From: Candidatus Gastranaerophilales bacterium | GTDB lineage: Bacteria; Cyanobacteriota; Vampirovibrionia; Gastranaerophilales; Gastranaerophilaceae | Direction: 5' to 3' | Assembly: GCA_947625305.1 (NCBI GenBank) | Contig: CANQNW010000003.1 | Location: 62,001-126,000 of the forward strand | Length of the DNA: 64,000 bases | Part shown: one piece after another, positions 1 through 8,886 of the stretch | How positions within the stretch are numbered: the stretch's first letter is position 1 | How the letters are laid out: the number at the start of each line of letters is the position of its first letter | Position numbers and translations under genes: made by a program | Notes under the pieces: model-generated | What the model was told of the DNA's origin: nothing | The model's input: the letters and a program-made list of their open reading frames with translations, nothing else | Databases searched by the model: none

Positions 1-359
1 AAATCTTAGGTTTTATAGGATTTTGGCAGATATTTGAAGAATCACACATTACAACACTTGCTATTCATCCTGACTTTAGAAGGCTTCAATTAGCTCAAAT
101 GCTTTTATTAAAAGCAATAGAGGAATGCTATAGCGATATGATTAAATATATAACTCTTGAAGTTCGTGAGAGTAATATTCCTGCCATCTCTTTATATGAA
201 AAGTTTTTGTTTGAATCAATCGGGGTGAGAAAGAATTATTATCAGGATAACGGAGAAAATGCAATTATAATGTTTACTCAAAATATTTGGTATGATAAAT
301 TTAAAGAAAATATAAAAACACTAAAAGAAAATATTAATAAGGTTGAACTTTTTAAATGA
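1..359 (+). CDS. rimI: Ribosomal protein S18 alanine N-acetyltransferase, C-terminal part
   Basis: GNAT-family acetyltransferase that acetylates the N-terminal alanine of ribosomal protein S18, using acetyl-CoA. The open frame runs in from the left edge, so the start is missing and about 118 residues are visible. They show the acetyl-CoA binding stretch (LAIHPDFRR) and the RimI signature LEVRESN followed by LYEKFLFESIGVRKNYY and a terminal IIMF strand. The usual R/Q-x-x-G-x-G/A loop is degenerate here (RRLQLA). The stop codon overlaps the start of bioY by 4 bp (ATGA), so the two are probably cotranscribed. Confidence 0.88.
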   Translation, partial: ILGFIGFWQIFEESHITTLAIHPDFRRLQLAQMLLLKAIEECYSDMIKYITLEVRESNIPAISLYEKFLFESIGVRKNYYQDNGENAIIMFTQNIWYDKFKENIKTLKENINKVELFK

Positions 360-997
360 TTAACAGACGATTAAAAGAAGGAATAAAAAGCTTTCATAAG
401 CCCGATAAAAAGATTAAATTTTGTTTGGGTGCGCTTGCAATCCTTTGTGTTTGTTTTCTTTTACTTATAATTTCAACATTTACTCAAATTAAAATTAACT
501 TAAATCCGCATGAAAGTTCTGCAGGTACATATTTGATGTTTGAGTATATTCCTCAAATACCGATTGTGCTTTTTATTGCGGGATTATTAGGTGAGAGCTG
601 GGGTTTAGCCTGCATTTTAATATATATTATTCTGGGACTTACTCCCTGGTTTCCTATATTTGCCTTAGGCGGAGGTTTAGGATATGTTTTCCAGTATAAC
701 TTCGGATATATTTTTGCATATATATTTGCCGTTATATTAACCTCAAAAGAACTTAACAAAGGAAACTCTTTATTAAATATCATTTTTGCTGTTTTATACG
801 GAGTACTCTCTATTCATGTAATAGGAATAATTTATATGATAATAGCGGCATTAATCAGGCATGATGGGCTTGATTTCATTGCTAATTGGATTTATTATCA
901 ATCACTTTCTAAAATTTTATACGATATAGTTTTTTCAACAATTGCATTAATCATTGCAAAATCCTGCAAAAGAATTATGTGGTTTTTCATGAGTTAG
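356..997 (+). CDS. bioY: Biotin transporter BioY (ECF substrate-binding subunit)
   Basis: Membrane S-component that captures biotin for an energy-coupling factor transporter. The 213-residue protein has a first membrane segment at about residues 24-45. The BioY-type core follows: QIPIVLFIAGLLGESWG, a run rich in ILIYIILG, then a glycine cluster (FALGGGLGYV) and FGYIFAYI, with further hydrophobic helices to the C-terminus. No ATPase or T-component gene lies nearby, so it probably uses a shared ECF module elsewhere. A bioD gene is in this window at 15.4-16.2 kb. The family call is firm; biotin as the substrate is by family. Confidence 0.85.
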   Translation: MINRRLKEGIKSFHKPDKKIKFCLGALAILCVCFLLLIISTFTQIKINLNPHESSAGTYLMFEYIPQIPIVLFIAGLLGESWGLACILIYIILGLTPWFPIFALGGGLGYVFQYNFGYIFAYIFAVILTSKELNKGNSLLNIIFAVLYGVLSIHVIGIIYMIIAALIRHDGLDFIANWIYYQSLSKILYDIVFSTIALIIAKSCKRIMWFFMS

Positions 998-1261
998 TTA
1001 TAAGCCGAAGGAAGATAATATTCTCACAAGTAACTGTTCAATAATTTGAAGGACTATAAATGCTATTAAAGGCGAGATATCTATCATTCCTATTGGCGGT
1101 ATAACAGAGCGGAAAGGCGCCATTATTATATTATAAAATCTTACAAGTGATGCAACAGGTTCTTTTCTAACATCAAAAATAGGTATCCAGCTTAATAAAA
1201 CAACTATCAGTATTATTAAGTAAATTAATCTAAAAATTATTGAAACAATGTAAGATATCAT
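998..1261 (-). CDS. YggT family membrane protein
   Basis: Small integral membrane protein of 87 residues with two hydrophobic segments (about 3-25 and 60-80). The intervening loop has the family pattern, SWIPIFD, then ASLVRFYNIIMAPFRSVIPPIG. YggT/YlmG/CCB3 proteins occur in bacteria and in cyanobacteria and plastids, where they have been linked to cytochrome assembly and cell division; the biochemical role is unclear. It is convergent with bioY, with stop codons directly adjacent, and lies 11 bp downstream of mtnP on the same strand, so it is likely in an operon with mtnP. Confidence 0.85.
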   Translation of the reverse strand: MISYIVSIIFRLIYLIILIVVLLSWIPIFDVRKEPVASLVRFYNIIMAPFRSVIPPIGMIDISPLIAFIVLQIIEQLLVRILSSFGL

Positions 1262-1272
1262 TTTAAAACCTT

Positions 1273-2082
1273 TTATGATGTTTGTGAAGTGTTATAACAT
1301 TCGCAATTATTTCTTTCAATAGGAACATTTTCTATAATTGATAATAATAATTGTTTTAATCTGCTTATATTGTTTTTAAATACATGGATTACTTCCTGAT
1401 GAGTAACGGGAGGCACATCACCTACTAAACCCGCATCATAATCCGTTATTAAGGCTATTGTTAAAGGACACATATCCAGTTCACGAACTAAATGTACTTC
1501 AGGATACTGGCTCATATTGATAACTTCCCAGCCTTGATTTGTAAAGAATTTAGATTCCGCTTTTGTTGTAAATCTAGGGCCGTTAATAATAACAACAGTA
1601 CCTGTTTCATGAACCGTTATACCTTGTTTTTTAGCTTGTTCTATTGCAATCTGCCTTAATTCAGGGCAATAAGGGTCTGCTGCAGAAGGATGAATACAAT
1701 TCGGACCTTCAAAAAATGTATTTTTTCTTCCGTCAGTCCAATCAATAAATTGATCGCATATTACAAAATCCCCCGGTTTTACGTGTTTTTGCAGACTGCC
1801 TGCCGCACAAGGTGATATAACTCTTGTAACACCTAAAGATTTTAAAGCCCAAACATTAGCTCTATAATTTACTAAATGCGGTAAAAATCTGTGGTCTCTG
1901 CCGTGACGGGGGATAAATGCAACTTTTTTTCCGTATATTTCACCTATTGTTATTGCATCAGAAGGGCTTCCATAAGGGGTATCTATTGTTATTTCCTCAA
2001 ACGGCATGCCTGAATTTTCAAAAAAACTGTAAAATCCGCTTCCGCCTATTATACCAATTTGCGCACTTTTTAATTCGCTCAT
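1273..2082 (-). CDS. mtnP: S-methyl-5'-thioadenosine phosphorylase
   Basis: Cleaves 5'-methylthioadenosine with phosphate to adenine and 5-methylthioribose-1-phosphate, recycling the by-product of polyamine synthesis. The 269-residue protein begins with the phosphate-binding motif IGIIGGSGFY. It then has TPYGSPS, IPRHGRDHRFLPHLVNYRANVWALK and the nucleoside-binding stretch NMSQYPEVHLVRELDMCPLTIALITDYDAG. The D-x-D pair in TDYDAG fits adenine-type specificity. The product is cytosolic. A second, different phosphorylase (PNP) is at 41.0-41.8 kb. yggT follows in the same orientation. Confidence 0.9.
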   Translation of the reverse strand: MSELKSAQIGIIGGSGFYSFFENSGMPFEEITIDTPYGSPSDAITIGEIYGKKVAFIPRHGRDHRFLPHLVNYRANVWALKSLGVTRVISPCAAGSLQKHVKPGDFVICDQFIDWTDGRKNTFFEGPNCIHPSAADPYCPELRQIAIEQAKKQGITVHETGTVVIINGPRFTTKAESKFFTNQGWEVINMSQYPEVHLVRELDMCPLTIALITDYDAGLVGDVPPVTHQEVIHVFKNNISRLKQLLLSIIENVPIERNNCECYNTSQTS

Positions 2083-2140
2083 AAAAATCTCCTAAACTCT
2101 GATATGTTATATTTATCACAGAAATGAAGTTATTACAATA

Positions 2141-2177
2141 AAAAAAGAAATGCTTATTATTTTAAGCATTTCTTTTA
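2141..2177. terminator. Rho-independent terminator after the pseudopilin genes
   Basis: A 14-bp perfect stem (AAAAGAAATGCTTA at 2143-2156 pairing with 2163-2176) closes a short AT loop and is flanked by A and T runs. It lies 22 bp past the stop of the pseudopilin gene at 2199 on the minus strand. It also separates that gene from mtnP. Confidence 0.75.
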
Positions 2178-2198
2178 TTATTAATTTAAATAATTCTA

Positions 2199-2786
2199 TT
2201 ATTTCTTGTCGCTTTGTGTAATATCAAGAGAATTTTCAATAAGTTCATCTTCGTAGGTAAAATCACCCGAATCAGGAGTACCGATTTTACCGTCATAAGA
2301 AACTTGAATTCTAAGTCCGACATCTCTTGTAGTATCGTCCTTAAGCTTGTCCAATTCACGGCCAGAAAGTGCACGGCTTACATAAATTGTACGATTTCTT
2401 GTATCACCCGTTGTTGTAAATTTATTACCTTCTAAACCCCAATATCTTATACCGTCAGTTGTCTTGAAGTTAGGATGTTCATAATTTGAAGGTCCGTCAC
2501 AATCAACTTCTCCTGAGGTATTTAAAGCATCAGCAATTGATCTACAAAAAGCATCCGCTGCAATATTTTTATCTGCCCAATATGCAGCCGAATTTGCGGC
2601 TATTGAATATACTGTTGAATCCATTGCGTTTGATACAGCACTTTGCATGCTGTACAAAGCTTTCTTATAAGTTACTTTATCTTTATCGGGTCTTACATTA
2701 TTGATAACAGGAATTAATATTGCCGCTAATACACCTATTATTGCCAATGTAACCAATGCTTCTGATAGAGTAAATGCTTTTTTCAT
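2199..2786 (-). CDS. Type IV pilin / type II secretion pseudopilin-like protein
   Basis: Protein of 195 residues with a classic class III signal: a short basic leader (MKKA) then FTLSEALVTLAIIGVLAAILIPVI. Prepilin peptidase would cut before the phenylalanine, and the glutamate at position 5 of the mature form is kept. The rest is a soluble globular domain (DGIRYWGLEG, RIQVSYDGKIGTPDSGDFTYEDE) shared with the neighbour at 2874, so the two are paralogs. No secretion ATPase is nearby. The exact role (pilus, competence or secretion pseudopilus) cannot be told. Confidence 0.8.
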   Translation of the reverse strand: MKKAFTLSEALVTLAIIGVLAAILIPVINNVRPDKDKVTYKKALYSMQSAVSNAMDSTVYSIAANSAAYWADKNIAADAFCRSIADALNTSGEVDCDGPSNYEHPNFKTTDGIRYWGLEGNKFTTTGDTRNRTIYVSRALSGRELDKLKDDTTRDVGLRIQVSYDGKIGTPDSGDFTYEDELIENSLDITQSDKK

Positions 2787-2873
2787 ATTTTGTCCCTTAT
2801 ACTCATAAAATTAGTACTACTTAATATAATAATACCACAATTTAATAATTTCAACTCCTTTTTATTTTTAACA

Positions 2874-3428
2874 TTATTCTGTAAGGCTATTTTCATATTT
2901 ATACACATTTTCATTGGGAATAGATACTTTTCCGTCATATCTGATATCGATAGCAAGCCCGGGGCTTTTATGGTTGTCATCTCTCGGTTTTGTTAATATT
3001 CCGTCTTTTAATTCATTTTTTGTAAATTTTCTGTCAAATTTAACTGTTATTTTGTCATCCGCATCAGAAAATTCTTTTTCAAATCCCCAGAACCTTATTC
3101 CGTCTGTTGTTATGAAGTTTGGTGAAGTATATGATGATTCTGAATTGCAATTACTTTTACCTGATATATTTAAATACTCGATAAAATAATTACAAACATT
3201 TATTCCTTTCAAATATAAGCCTCTTCCTTCCGCATCCACATTATTAACAATTGTATCCTCATCCATTATTTTTAGCATCGCAGATTGTATAGATTGAATT
3301 CCTTTCTTATAAAATATAGGGTCTTTTTCGGGTCTTGTATGATTTAATACGGGTATTGCAACAGCTGCTACGATACCTATTATCGTAAGAGTTACCAAAA
3401 CTTCAGCCAGAGTAAATGCTTTTTTCAT
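2874..3428 (-). CDS. Type IV pilin / pseudopilin-like protein, paralog
   Basis: Protein of 184 residues with the same N-terminal methylation signal (MKKAFTLAEVLVTLTIIGIVAAVAIPVL). Its body is paralogous to the gene at 2199: both carry RPEKD/RPDKD, a Y-KK-G/ALYS-like helix start, TTDGIR-WGFE/GLE and a C-terminal YDGK segment. The genes are 87 bp apart on the same strand, this one upstream. The tandem pair suggests either two subunits of one fibre or alternative pilins. Confidence 0.8.
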   Translation of the reverse strand: MKKAFTLAEVLVTLTIIGIVAAVAIPVLNHTRPEKDPIFYKKGIQSIQSAMLKIMDEDTIVNNVDAEGRGLYLKGINVCNYFIEYLNISGKSNCNSESSYTSPNFITTDGIRFWGFEKEFSDADDKITVKFDRKFTKNELKDGILTKPRDDNHKSPGLAIDIRYDGKVSIPNENVYKYENSLTE

Positions 3429-3575
3429 ATCTCACTTATTATGCCTATTATTTGCCGTAAAAATATAATATAATTATTTACATTTTATTTCAACTTTTTA
3501 ATATATACTTGATATTAATTTTTTAGCTGTTTATAATTCAATAGCTACATAATATTATTAATAGAGGTGAATAAA

Positions 3576-3782
3576 ATGAAAAAAGACATACATCCCGAAT
3601 ACAAAAAAACAGTTATAAAATGTGTATGCGGTAATGAAATTGAAACAGGTTCGGTACTTGATAATATTACGGTTGAAATTTGCAATCACTGCCATCCGTA
3701 TTATACAGGCAATCAAAAAATTGTTGATACCGAAGGCCGTATTGAAAAATTCAAAAAACGTTATCAAAAAAATACAAAATAG
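3576..3782 (+). CDS. rpmE: 50S ribosomal protein L31
   Basis: Zinc-type L31 of 68 residues, starting [12 protein letters not shown]. The four-cysteine zinc pattern is visible as C-V-C near residue 18 and C-N-H-C near residue 37. An upstream in-frame GTG at 3567 exists, but GAGGTG at 3564-3569 is the ribosome binding site of the ATG at 3576, so that start is chosen. Two tandem terminators follow directly, so the gene is probably a monocistronic unit ahead of thyX. Confidence 0.93.
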   Translation: MKKDIHPEYKKTVIKCVCGNEIETGSVLDNITVEICNHCHPYYTGNQKIVDTEGRIEKFKKRYQKNTK

Positions 3783-3788
3783 CTTTAT

Positions 3789-3840
3789 GCAGTGCTTTAA
3801 TAAAGCACTGCTTTTTTATACCCGTAAAATGCGGGTTTTT
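3789..3840 (+). terminator. Tandem terminators after rpmE
   Basis: First hairpin: GCAGTGCTTT (3789-3798), a 3-base loop, then AAAGCACTGC (3802-3811) and a T run. Second, weaker hairpin: ACCCG / CGGGT (3820-3836) with a T run. Both lie between rpmE and thyX, so thyX must have its own promoter or rely on read-through. Confidence 0.85.
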
Positions 3841-3860
3841 TATTTGAATGGAGGGATTAT

Positions 3861-4565
3861 ATGGCACAGGAAGATAAATTTGCAAAAGTCAGGTTAATAT
3901 CAAAGCCTGAAAATATGCTGAAAACAATATATACGGCCTGCAGAACCTGCTACAGCGCCGACTCCCCCCTTAATATATATGATTGTGAGTCCGCTCAGGA
4001 TAACGAAAAAATGCTTAAACTGATAAATCGTGTTATATCTTCAGGGCATTACAGCACGATAGAACATATACAGGTAAGCTTTGCAATAAGCCATATATCA
4101 AGAGCATGCTCTCATCAATTAGTCAGACACAGACACATGTCTTTTTCTCAAAAATCTCAAAGATATGTTAAAGAAAAAGAACAGTTTGAATATTTAATCC
4201 CTGATACAATTGAAAATAATCCCGAATTAAAGTCTAAATTTGAAGATTTTATGGGGAAAATATCGGATTTTTATCTTGAATTAACTCAAAGCGGTATCCC
4301 CGCTGAAGATGCAAGGGCAGTTCTGCCTAATGCAGCATCAACATCTATGGTCGCAAGTTTAAATTTAAGAGAATTGATTCACCTTGCCAATTTAAGGTTA
4401 TGCACAAGGGCGCAAAAAGAAATTAGAATTCTTGTTAAAAGAATGTGTGATGAACTTATTAAAGAAGAACCCTGGTTAAAAGAGTATTTAGTTCCTAAAT
4501 GCGAAAGATTAGGGTATTGTGACGAAGATAAATCTTGCGGAAGAAAAGAAACCAGAAAGCAGTAA
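3861..4565 (+). CDS. thyX: Flavin-dependent thymidylate synthase
   Basis: Makes dTMP from dUMP using methylenetetrahydrofolate and FAD, without a ThyA-type enzyme. The 234-residue protein carries the diagnostic RHR-x7-S motif (RHRHMSFSQKSQRY, near residues 91-104). It also has the upstream HYSTIEHIQVSFAI segment and the C-terminal RELIHLANLRLCTRAQKEIR that binds nucleotide and flavin. It is only 3 bp from prfA, so the two share a transcript. The start has GGAG just upstream. Confidence 0.95.
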   Translation: MAQEDKFAKVRLISKPENMLKTIYTACRTCYSADSPLNIYDCESAQDNEKMLKLINRVISSGHYSTIEHIQVSFAISHISRACSHQLVRHRHMSFSQKSQRYVKEKEQFEYLIPDTIENNPELKSKFEDFMGKISDFYLELTQSGIPAEDARAVLPNAASTSMVASLNLRELIHLANLRLCTRAQKEIRILVKRMCDELIKEEPWLKEYLVPKCERLGYCDEDKSCGRKETRKQ

Positions 4566-4568
4566 TTT

Positions 4569-5651
4569 ATGAAAGAAATGTTAGATAAAATATTACAAAT
4601 TGAAAGTAAATATATGGAATTGGGGCAGATTTTATCAGACCCCGAAGTTATTCAGGATTATAACAGATTTAAAACCCTTTCAAAGCAGAGAAAAGCAATG
4701 GAGGAAACCGTTGAAGTATATCATAATTGGAAAGATTCCGAGCAGGCGGTTAAAGATGCTCAGGAACTTTTAAAAAACGAAACTGATGAATCAATGAGAG
4801 AATTTCTTCATAATGAAATAACCGACAACGAAAATAAAATGTCAGAGCTTGAAGAAAGAATGAGAGTATTGCTTCTGCCTCGAGATCCTATGGATGATAA
4901 AGATATTATGCTTGAAATAAGAGGTTCTGCAGGCGGAGATGAAGCAAATATATTTGCGGGCGACCTTATGAGAATGTATTTAAGATATGCCGATAAACAA
5001 GGCTGGCAGACTCAAATATTAAGTAAAACGGATTGCGAAGCAGGCGGAGTATCTGAAGTCATCATCTCAATTAAAGGCGACAGTATTTATTCTAAATTAA
5101 AGTATGAATCGGGTGTACACAGGGTTCAAAGAGTTCCCGCAACGGAATCTCAAGGCAGAGTTCATACATCAACGGCGACTGTTGCTGTTATGCCTGAAGT
5201 TGATGATGTTGAAATTGAACTTAATATGAATGATATTGAAATAACAACAGCTCGTTCAGGCGGTGCAGGCGGTCAGAATGTTAATAAAGTTGAAACTGCG
5301 GCAAGAGTTTTCCATAAGCCGACGGGAATTATGATATTTTGTACGGAAGAACGGTCTCAGCTTCAAAATAAAGAAAGAGCATTGCAAATCTTAAAAGCTA
5401 AATTATATGATATGGAAGTCCAAAAACAAATGAAGGAAGTTACGGATTTAAGACGTTCTCAAGTTGGTACTGGCGACCGCTCTGAACGTATCAGAACGTA
5501 TAATTTTCCTCAAGGCAGATTAACAGACCACCGAATAGGTCAAAATCTTAATGTGTGGACTGTTATAGACGGAGATTTGGAGGAACTTATTAATCTGTTA
5601 ATGATGCATGACCAAAAATTAAAATTGGAAAAATTAGCAGAAATTAACTAA
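4569..5651 (+). CDS. prfA: Peptide chain release factor 1
   Basis: Recognises UAA and UAG stop codons and triggers peptide release. The 360-residue protein has the class I GGQ motif ([16 protein letters not shown]) and the RF1 codon-recognition tripeptide P-A-T in [18 protein letters not shown], which separates it from RF2 (SPF). Length is normal for the family. It lies in a tight run thyX-prfA-rsmH. The partner methyltransferase PrmC is not in this window. Confidence 0.95.
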   Translation: MKEMLDKILQIESKYMELGQILSDPEVIQDYNRFKTLSKQRKAMEETVEVYHNWKDSEQAVKDAQELLKNETDESMREFLHNEITDNENKMSELEERMRVLLLPRDPMDDKDIMLEIRGSAGGDEANIFAGDLMRMYLRYADKQGWQTQILSKTDCEAGGVSEVIISIKGDSIYSKLKYESGVHRVQRVPATESQGRVHTSTATVAVMPEVDDVEIELNMNDIEITTARSGGAGGQNVNKVETAARVFHKPTGIMIFCTEERSQLQNKERALQILKAKLYDMEVQKQMKEVTDLRRSQVGTGDRSERIRTYNFPQGRLTDHRIGQNLNVWTVIDGDLEELINLLMMHDQKLKLEKLAEIN

Positions 5652-5663
5652 AGGAAAAAGGGG

Positions 5664-6623
5664 ATGGGGGAATATAAGCATTATCCCGTAATGCTCAATG
5701 AGGCAGTTAATGCTCTTGAATGCACGGATGGTAAACTATATATAGATGCAACACTTGGCGGTGGAAGTTACAGCGAACTTATTTTAAAAAAAATTTCCCC
5801 CAATGGCAGGTTAATTTCTTTTGATGTTGATATTGACGCAATTAATTTTTCCAAACAAAAATTAAAAAGTTACGAAAATTTAACGATTGTTAACGATTCT
5901 TACACAAATATTAAGAAATATTTAGATGAAAATAATATTAAAGAAATAACAGGCGGTATTGTTTTTGATTTAGGTGCATCTGTACCTCAATTAACTTCTA
6001 AAGAAAGAGGTTTCAGTTTTTTAAGCGAGTCTAAATTAGACATGCGGTTTAATCAGTTCGGCGATTTATCCGCTTATGATGTTGTTAATGATTATAAAGA
6101 GGATGAACTTGTCCGAATATTTAGTGAATACGGGGAAGAAAGGTTTTCTAAAAGGATTGCAAAAAAAATAGTTGAAACAAGAAAAAATAATAAAATTGAA
6201 ACAACTAAAGACCTTGTTAATATTATATTTGAGGCAGCTCCGAGAATAAAATCCAAAATTCATCCTGCTACAAGAGTTTTTCAAGCAATCAGGATAGAAG
6301 TTAATCATGAACTTGACAATATTAAAAATACATTAAATGATGTGCTTACATTATTATCAAATAATGCTATACTATCAATAGTGACATTCCATTCACTTGA
6401 GGACAGAATAGTTAAACAATTTTTCAAACACTATTCAAAAGAATGGATTTCACCTTGGGGTCAGGAGCATGCCGTTATATATCCTGAGGCAGAAAAGTAT
6501 AATCCGCCTTTGCTTGAATTAATTAATAAAAAACCTATTCAAGCAACAGAGGAAGAAATAAAAATCAATCCGCCTTCAAGATCAGCTAAATTAAGAGTCG
6601 CAAAAAGAATAAACAAAAACTAA
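5664..6623 (+). CDS. rsmH: 16S rRNA (cytosine-1402-N4)-methyltransferase
   Basis: SAM-dependent enzyme (formerly MraW) that methylates C1402 of 16S rRNA; it normally opens the division and cell-wall cluster. The 319-residue protein starts HYPVMLNEAVNAL, followed by the SAM motif YIDATLGGGSYS. It has FDLGASVPQLTSKERGFSF and the conserved HPATRVFQAIRIEVNHEL, plus SFHSLEDRIVKQFF. The next genes (ftsL-like, ftsI, murE) keep the typical dcw order. Confidence 0.95.
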   Translation: MGEYKHYPVMLNEAVNALECTDGKLYIDATLGGGSYSELILKKISPNGRLISFDVDIDAINFSKQKLKSYENLTIVNDSYTNIKKYLDENNIKEITGGIVFDLGASVPQLTSKERGFSFLSESKLDMRFNQFGDLSAYDVVNDYKEDELVRIFSEYGEERFSKRIAKKIVETRKNNKIETTKDLVNIIFEAAPRIKSKIHPATRVFQAIRIEVNHELDNIKNTLNDVLTLLSNNAILSIVTFHSLEDRIVKQFFKHYSKEWISPWGQEHAVIYPEAEKYNPPLLELINKKPIQATEEEIKINPPSRSAKLRVAKRINKN

Positions 6624-6641
6624 ATTTCAGGGGAGACATCA

Positions 6642-7091
6642 TTGAGCAGAGCTTCAATAAAATATGTAGATAAAACTTATTTATACGGGCAACAAGTACC
6701 TGTCAGCGCTCCCGTGTCTAATCCCGTTATTTACGGCAGGTTTCCTAAACAAAATAATGTTAAATCTCCCGTTCAAAAGATAAACAAAATTTTTTCTACA
6801 ATCCTTTTAGGGTTGGTTATGTTATCACTTGTCAGTTATTATTTCGTTTCCGACAGTGAAAAAACAATGAATAACTTAGGAAGAGAAATTGTTGCTTTAA
6901 GTAACGAAAATATTGAACTTCAAAATAAAATTGATAACATGAATTCTTTTAATAAAGTTGATGCGATAATACAAGGAAATACTTTTCTTGATACCGCAAA
7001 ACAAGTTATAGAAGTTCCTGCCGTAAATTCCGCAGTTAATCCGAAATTACCTTCTATTCCCGTTAATTATAAATGGTCAATGGGTTATTAA
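6642..7091 (+). CDS. FtsL-like single-pass division protein (candidate)
   Basis: Protein of 149 residues between rsmH and ftsI, the usual place of ftsL. It has an about 50-residue polar N-terminus, one membrane segment (IFSTILLGLVMLSLVSYYF) and a following coiled-coil-like stretch (LGREIVALSNENIELQNKIDNM), as in FtsL/DivIC bitopic proteins. Sequence similarity to FtsL is not evident; the call rests on topology and position. The start is TTG at 6642, preceded by AGGGGAGA at 6629-6636. Confidence 0.65.
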   Translation: MSRASIKYVDKTYLYGQQVPVSAPVSNPVIYGRFPKQNNVKSPVQKINKIFSTILLGLVMLSLVSYYFVSDSEKTMNNLGREIVALSNENIELQNKIDNMNSFNKVDAIIQGNTFLDTAKQVIEVPAVNSAVNPKLPSIPVNYKWSMGY

Positions 7092-7153
7092 TTTTAGTTA
7101 AATTATTTTCTCTTTAATATAATTGTGATACCCTATTTATAGGGATTTGTTGT

Positions 7154-8869
7154 ATGAGACAAAGTGATGACAAAAACAAAATAAAACAGGTGGAATTGCG
7201 TATAAAAATTGCGCATATATTTATTTTGGGATTTTTTATGCTTGCCGTTATATACTTGTTTTTGCTTCAAATAGTAGATATCAGGCATTATAAGTCAAGA
7301 GCGGTAAATCAAAGATACAGCAAAAATTTTATTATGCGTGGGCAGATTCTTGATAGAAACGGTTTAAGACTTGCAACAGACCAAACCTCATATAATTTAT
7401 ATGCTCATAGAGAATATTTTGACCATACTCCCGAAGAAATTGCTCAAATGCTTGCTCCCGAGTTAAAAGTTTCCAAGCAGTCAATAATTAACTCAATAAA
7501 TAAAGGTTCAACGGTAATATTATTAAAGAAGGATGTAAATAGACAAACTGCAGATAAGATAAAAAAACTGGGGCTTAGAGAAATAAGTCTTGATAAGAAA
7601 AATGAAAGAGTATATCCGCAGGATGAACTCGCCGCTCATGTTATAGGGTATTATAATCCCGATGCGGATACGGCTGCAGGTGTGGAATTAACAGCTAAAG
7701 ATAAATTGGAGGATGTTGAAAATGATGTTAAAGTTCAAAGAACTCCAAGAGGCGATATTATATATGAAACAACTACAGACCCTGTTCTTGCATCAACCCC
7801 GCAGGTGGGTAAAACCGTTACATTAACAATAGATTCGGCTATTCAGCATGTTTGCGAGCGAGAACTTTTAAATATGGTCAATTCCAAAAATGCCACCCGA
7901 GGCGCTGTTATTGTTATGAATCCTAAAAACGGTGAAATATTAGGATATGCTGTTTACCCTAGATATAACCCGAATAATTATAAAAAAGTACCCGCAATAA
8001 GGCTGAAAAATTGGACATTATCCGATGTTTATCCGCCGGGTTCTACATTTAAAACTCTTACCGTGGCAGCGGGTTTAGAAAGCGGAAAAATTACTCCGTA
8101 TTCAAAAGTACTGGATACGGGGAAAATGCAGCTCGGCAACTGGACTATTCAAAACTATGACTACAATAAACATCCATACCCCGGGATGATTAATCTTGTA
8201 TATCTGCTTGAACATTCAAGCAATGTCGGAAGTGCCAATATCGCACTTATGATGCAGCCATCTGAATATTATAATATACTTTCAAATTTCGGAATAGGTA
8301 AAAAAACAGGTATTGACCTGCCCGGTGAATCGTCAGGACTTCTGCCAAAACCGTTTAAATGGGATAAATCAAGACAAGCTACAATGGGTTACGGCTACGG
8401 GGCTTCTGTTACTTCCATTCAAATGGTAAGCGCCGTAAGCGCCCTTGCAAATAAAGGAGTGAGAGTAACTCCGCATGTTATTAAATATTCGCCCGAAGAA
8501 GAAGAACAGAAAATTCAAAAAATTCAGGTACTTAAGCCTGAAACGGCTCAAGCAGTTACAAATCTTCTTGCACAAAGTATAAGTAACTCAAGAGGGGTTA
8601 TAAATCTTGAAAAATATACAGTAGCTGGTAAAACAGGTACTTCGAAAAAGCCTAAAGAGCATTCTAAAGGATATTCAAATTCTTTATATGCGTCAGTAGT
8701 CGGATATCTTCCGGCAAAAGACCCTCAAATGCTGGTTTATGTTGTTGTCGATGTTCCTTCTACTTTCGGAATTTGGGGTAATACTGTTGCAGGCCCTATA
8801 TTTAAAGAAGTGGCAAATCAGTGCGCAAGAATTTTAAATATCCCTCCCGATAAAAATGTTGTAAACTAG
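7154..8869 (+). CDS. ftsI: Division-type penicillin-binding transpeptidase (FtsI/PBP2 class B)
   Basis: Cross-links septal peptidoglycan. The 571-residue protein has one N-terminal membrane anchor (about residues 20-42) and the class B dimerisation domain with RGQILDRNG. The transpeptidase motifs are S297-T-F-K300 within PPGSTFK, the SSN triad in EHSSNVGSAN, and K493-T-G in AGKTGTSKKP. No PASTA domain is visible at the C-terminus. Neighbours rsmH, the ftsL-like gene and murE support the divisome role rather than cell elongation. Confidence 0.93.
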   Translation: MRQSDDKNKIKQVELRIKIAHIFILGFFMLAVIYLFLLQIVDIRHYKSRAVNQRYSKNFIMRGQILDRNGLRLATDQTSYNLYAHREYFDHTPEEIAQMLAPELKVSKQSIINSINKGSTVILLKKDVNRQTADKIKKLGLREISLDKKNERVYPQDELAAHVIGYYNPDADTAAGVELTAKDKLEDVENDVKVQRTPRGDIIYETTTDPVLASTPQVGKTVTLTIDSAIQHVCERELLNMVNSKNATRGAVIVMNPKNGEILGYAVYPRYNPNNYKKVPAIRLKNWTLSDVYPPGSTFKTLTVAAGLESGKITPYSKVLDTGKMQLGNWTIQNYDYNKHPYPGMINLVYLLEHSSNVGSANIALMMQPSEYYNILSNFGIGKKTGIDLPGESSGLLPKPFKWDKSRQATMGYGYGASVTSIQMVSAVSALANKGVRVTPHVIKYSPEEEEQKIQKIQVLKPETAQAVTNLLAQSISNSRGVINLEKYTVAGKTGTSKKPKEHSKGYSNSLYASVVGYLPAKDPQMLVYVVVDVPSTFGIWGNTVAGPIFKEVANQCARILNIPPDKNVVN

Positions 8870-8886
8870 TTAAAAAGGTAAAAAAT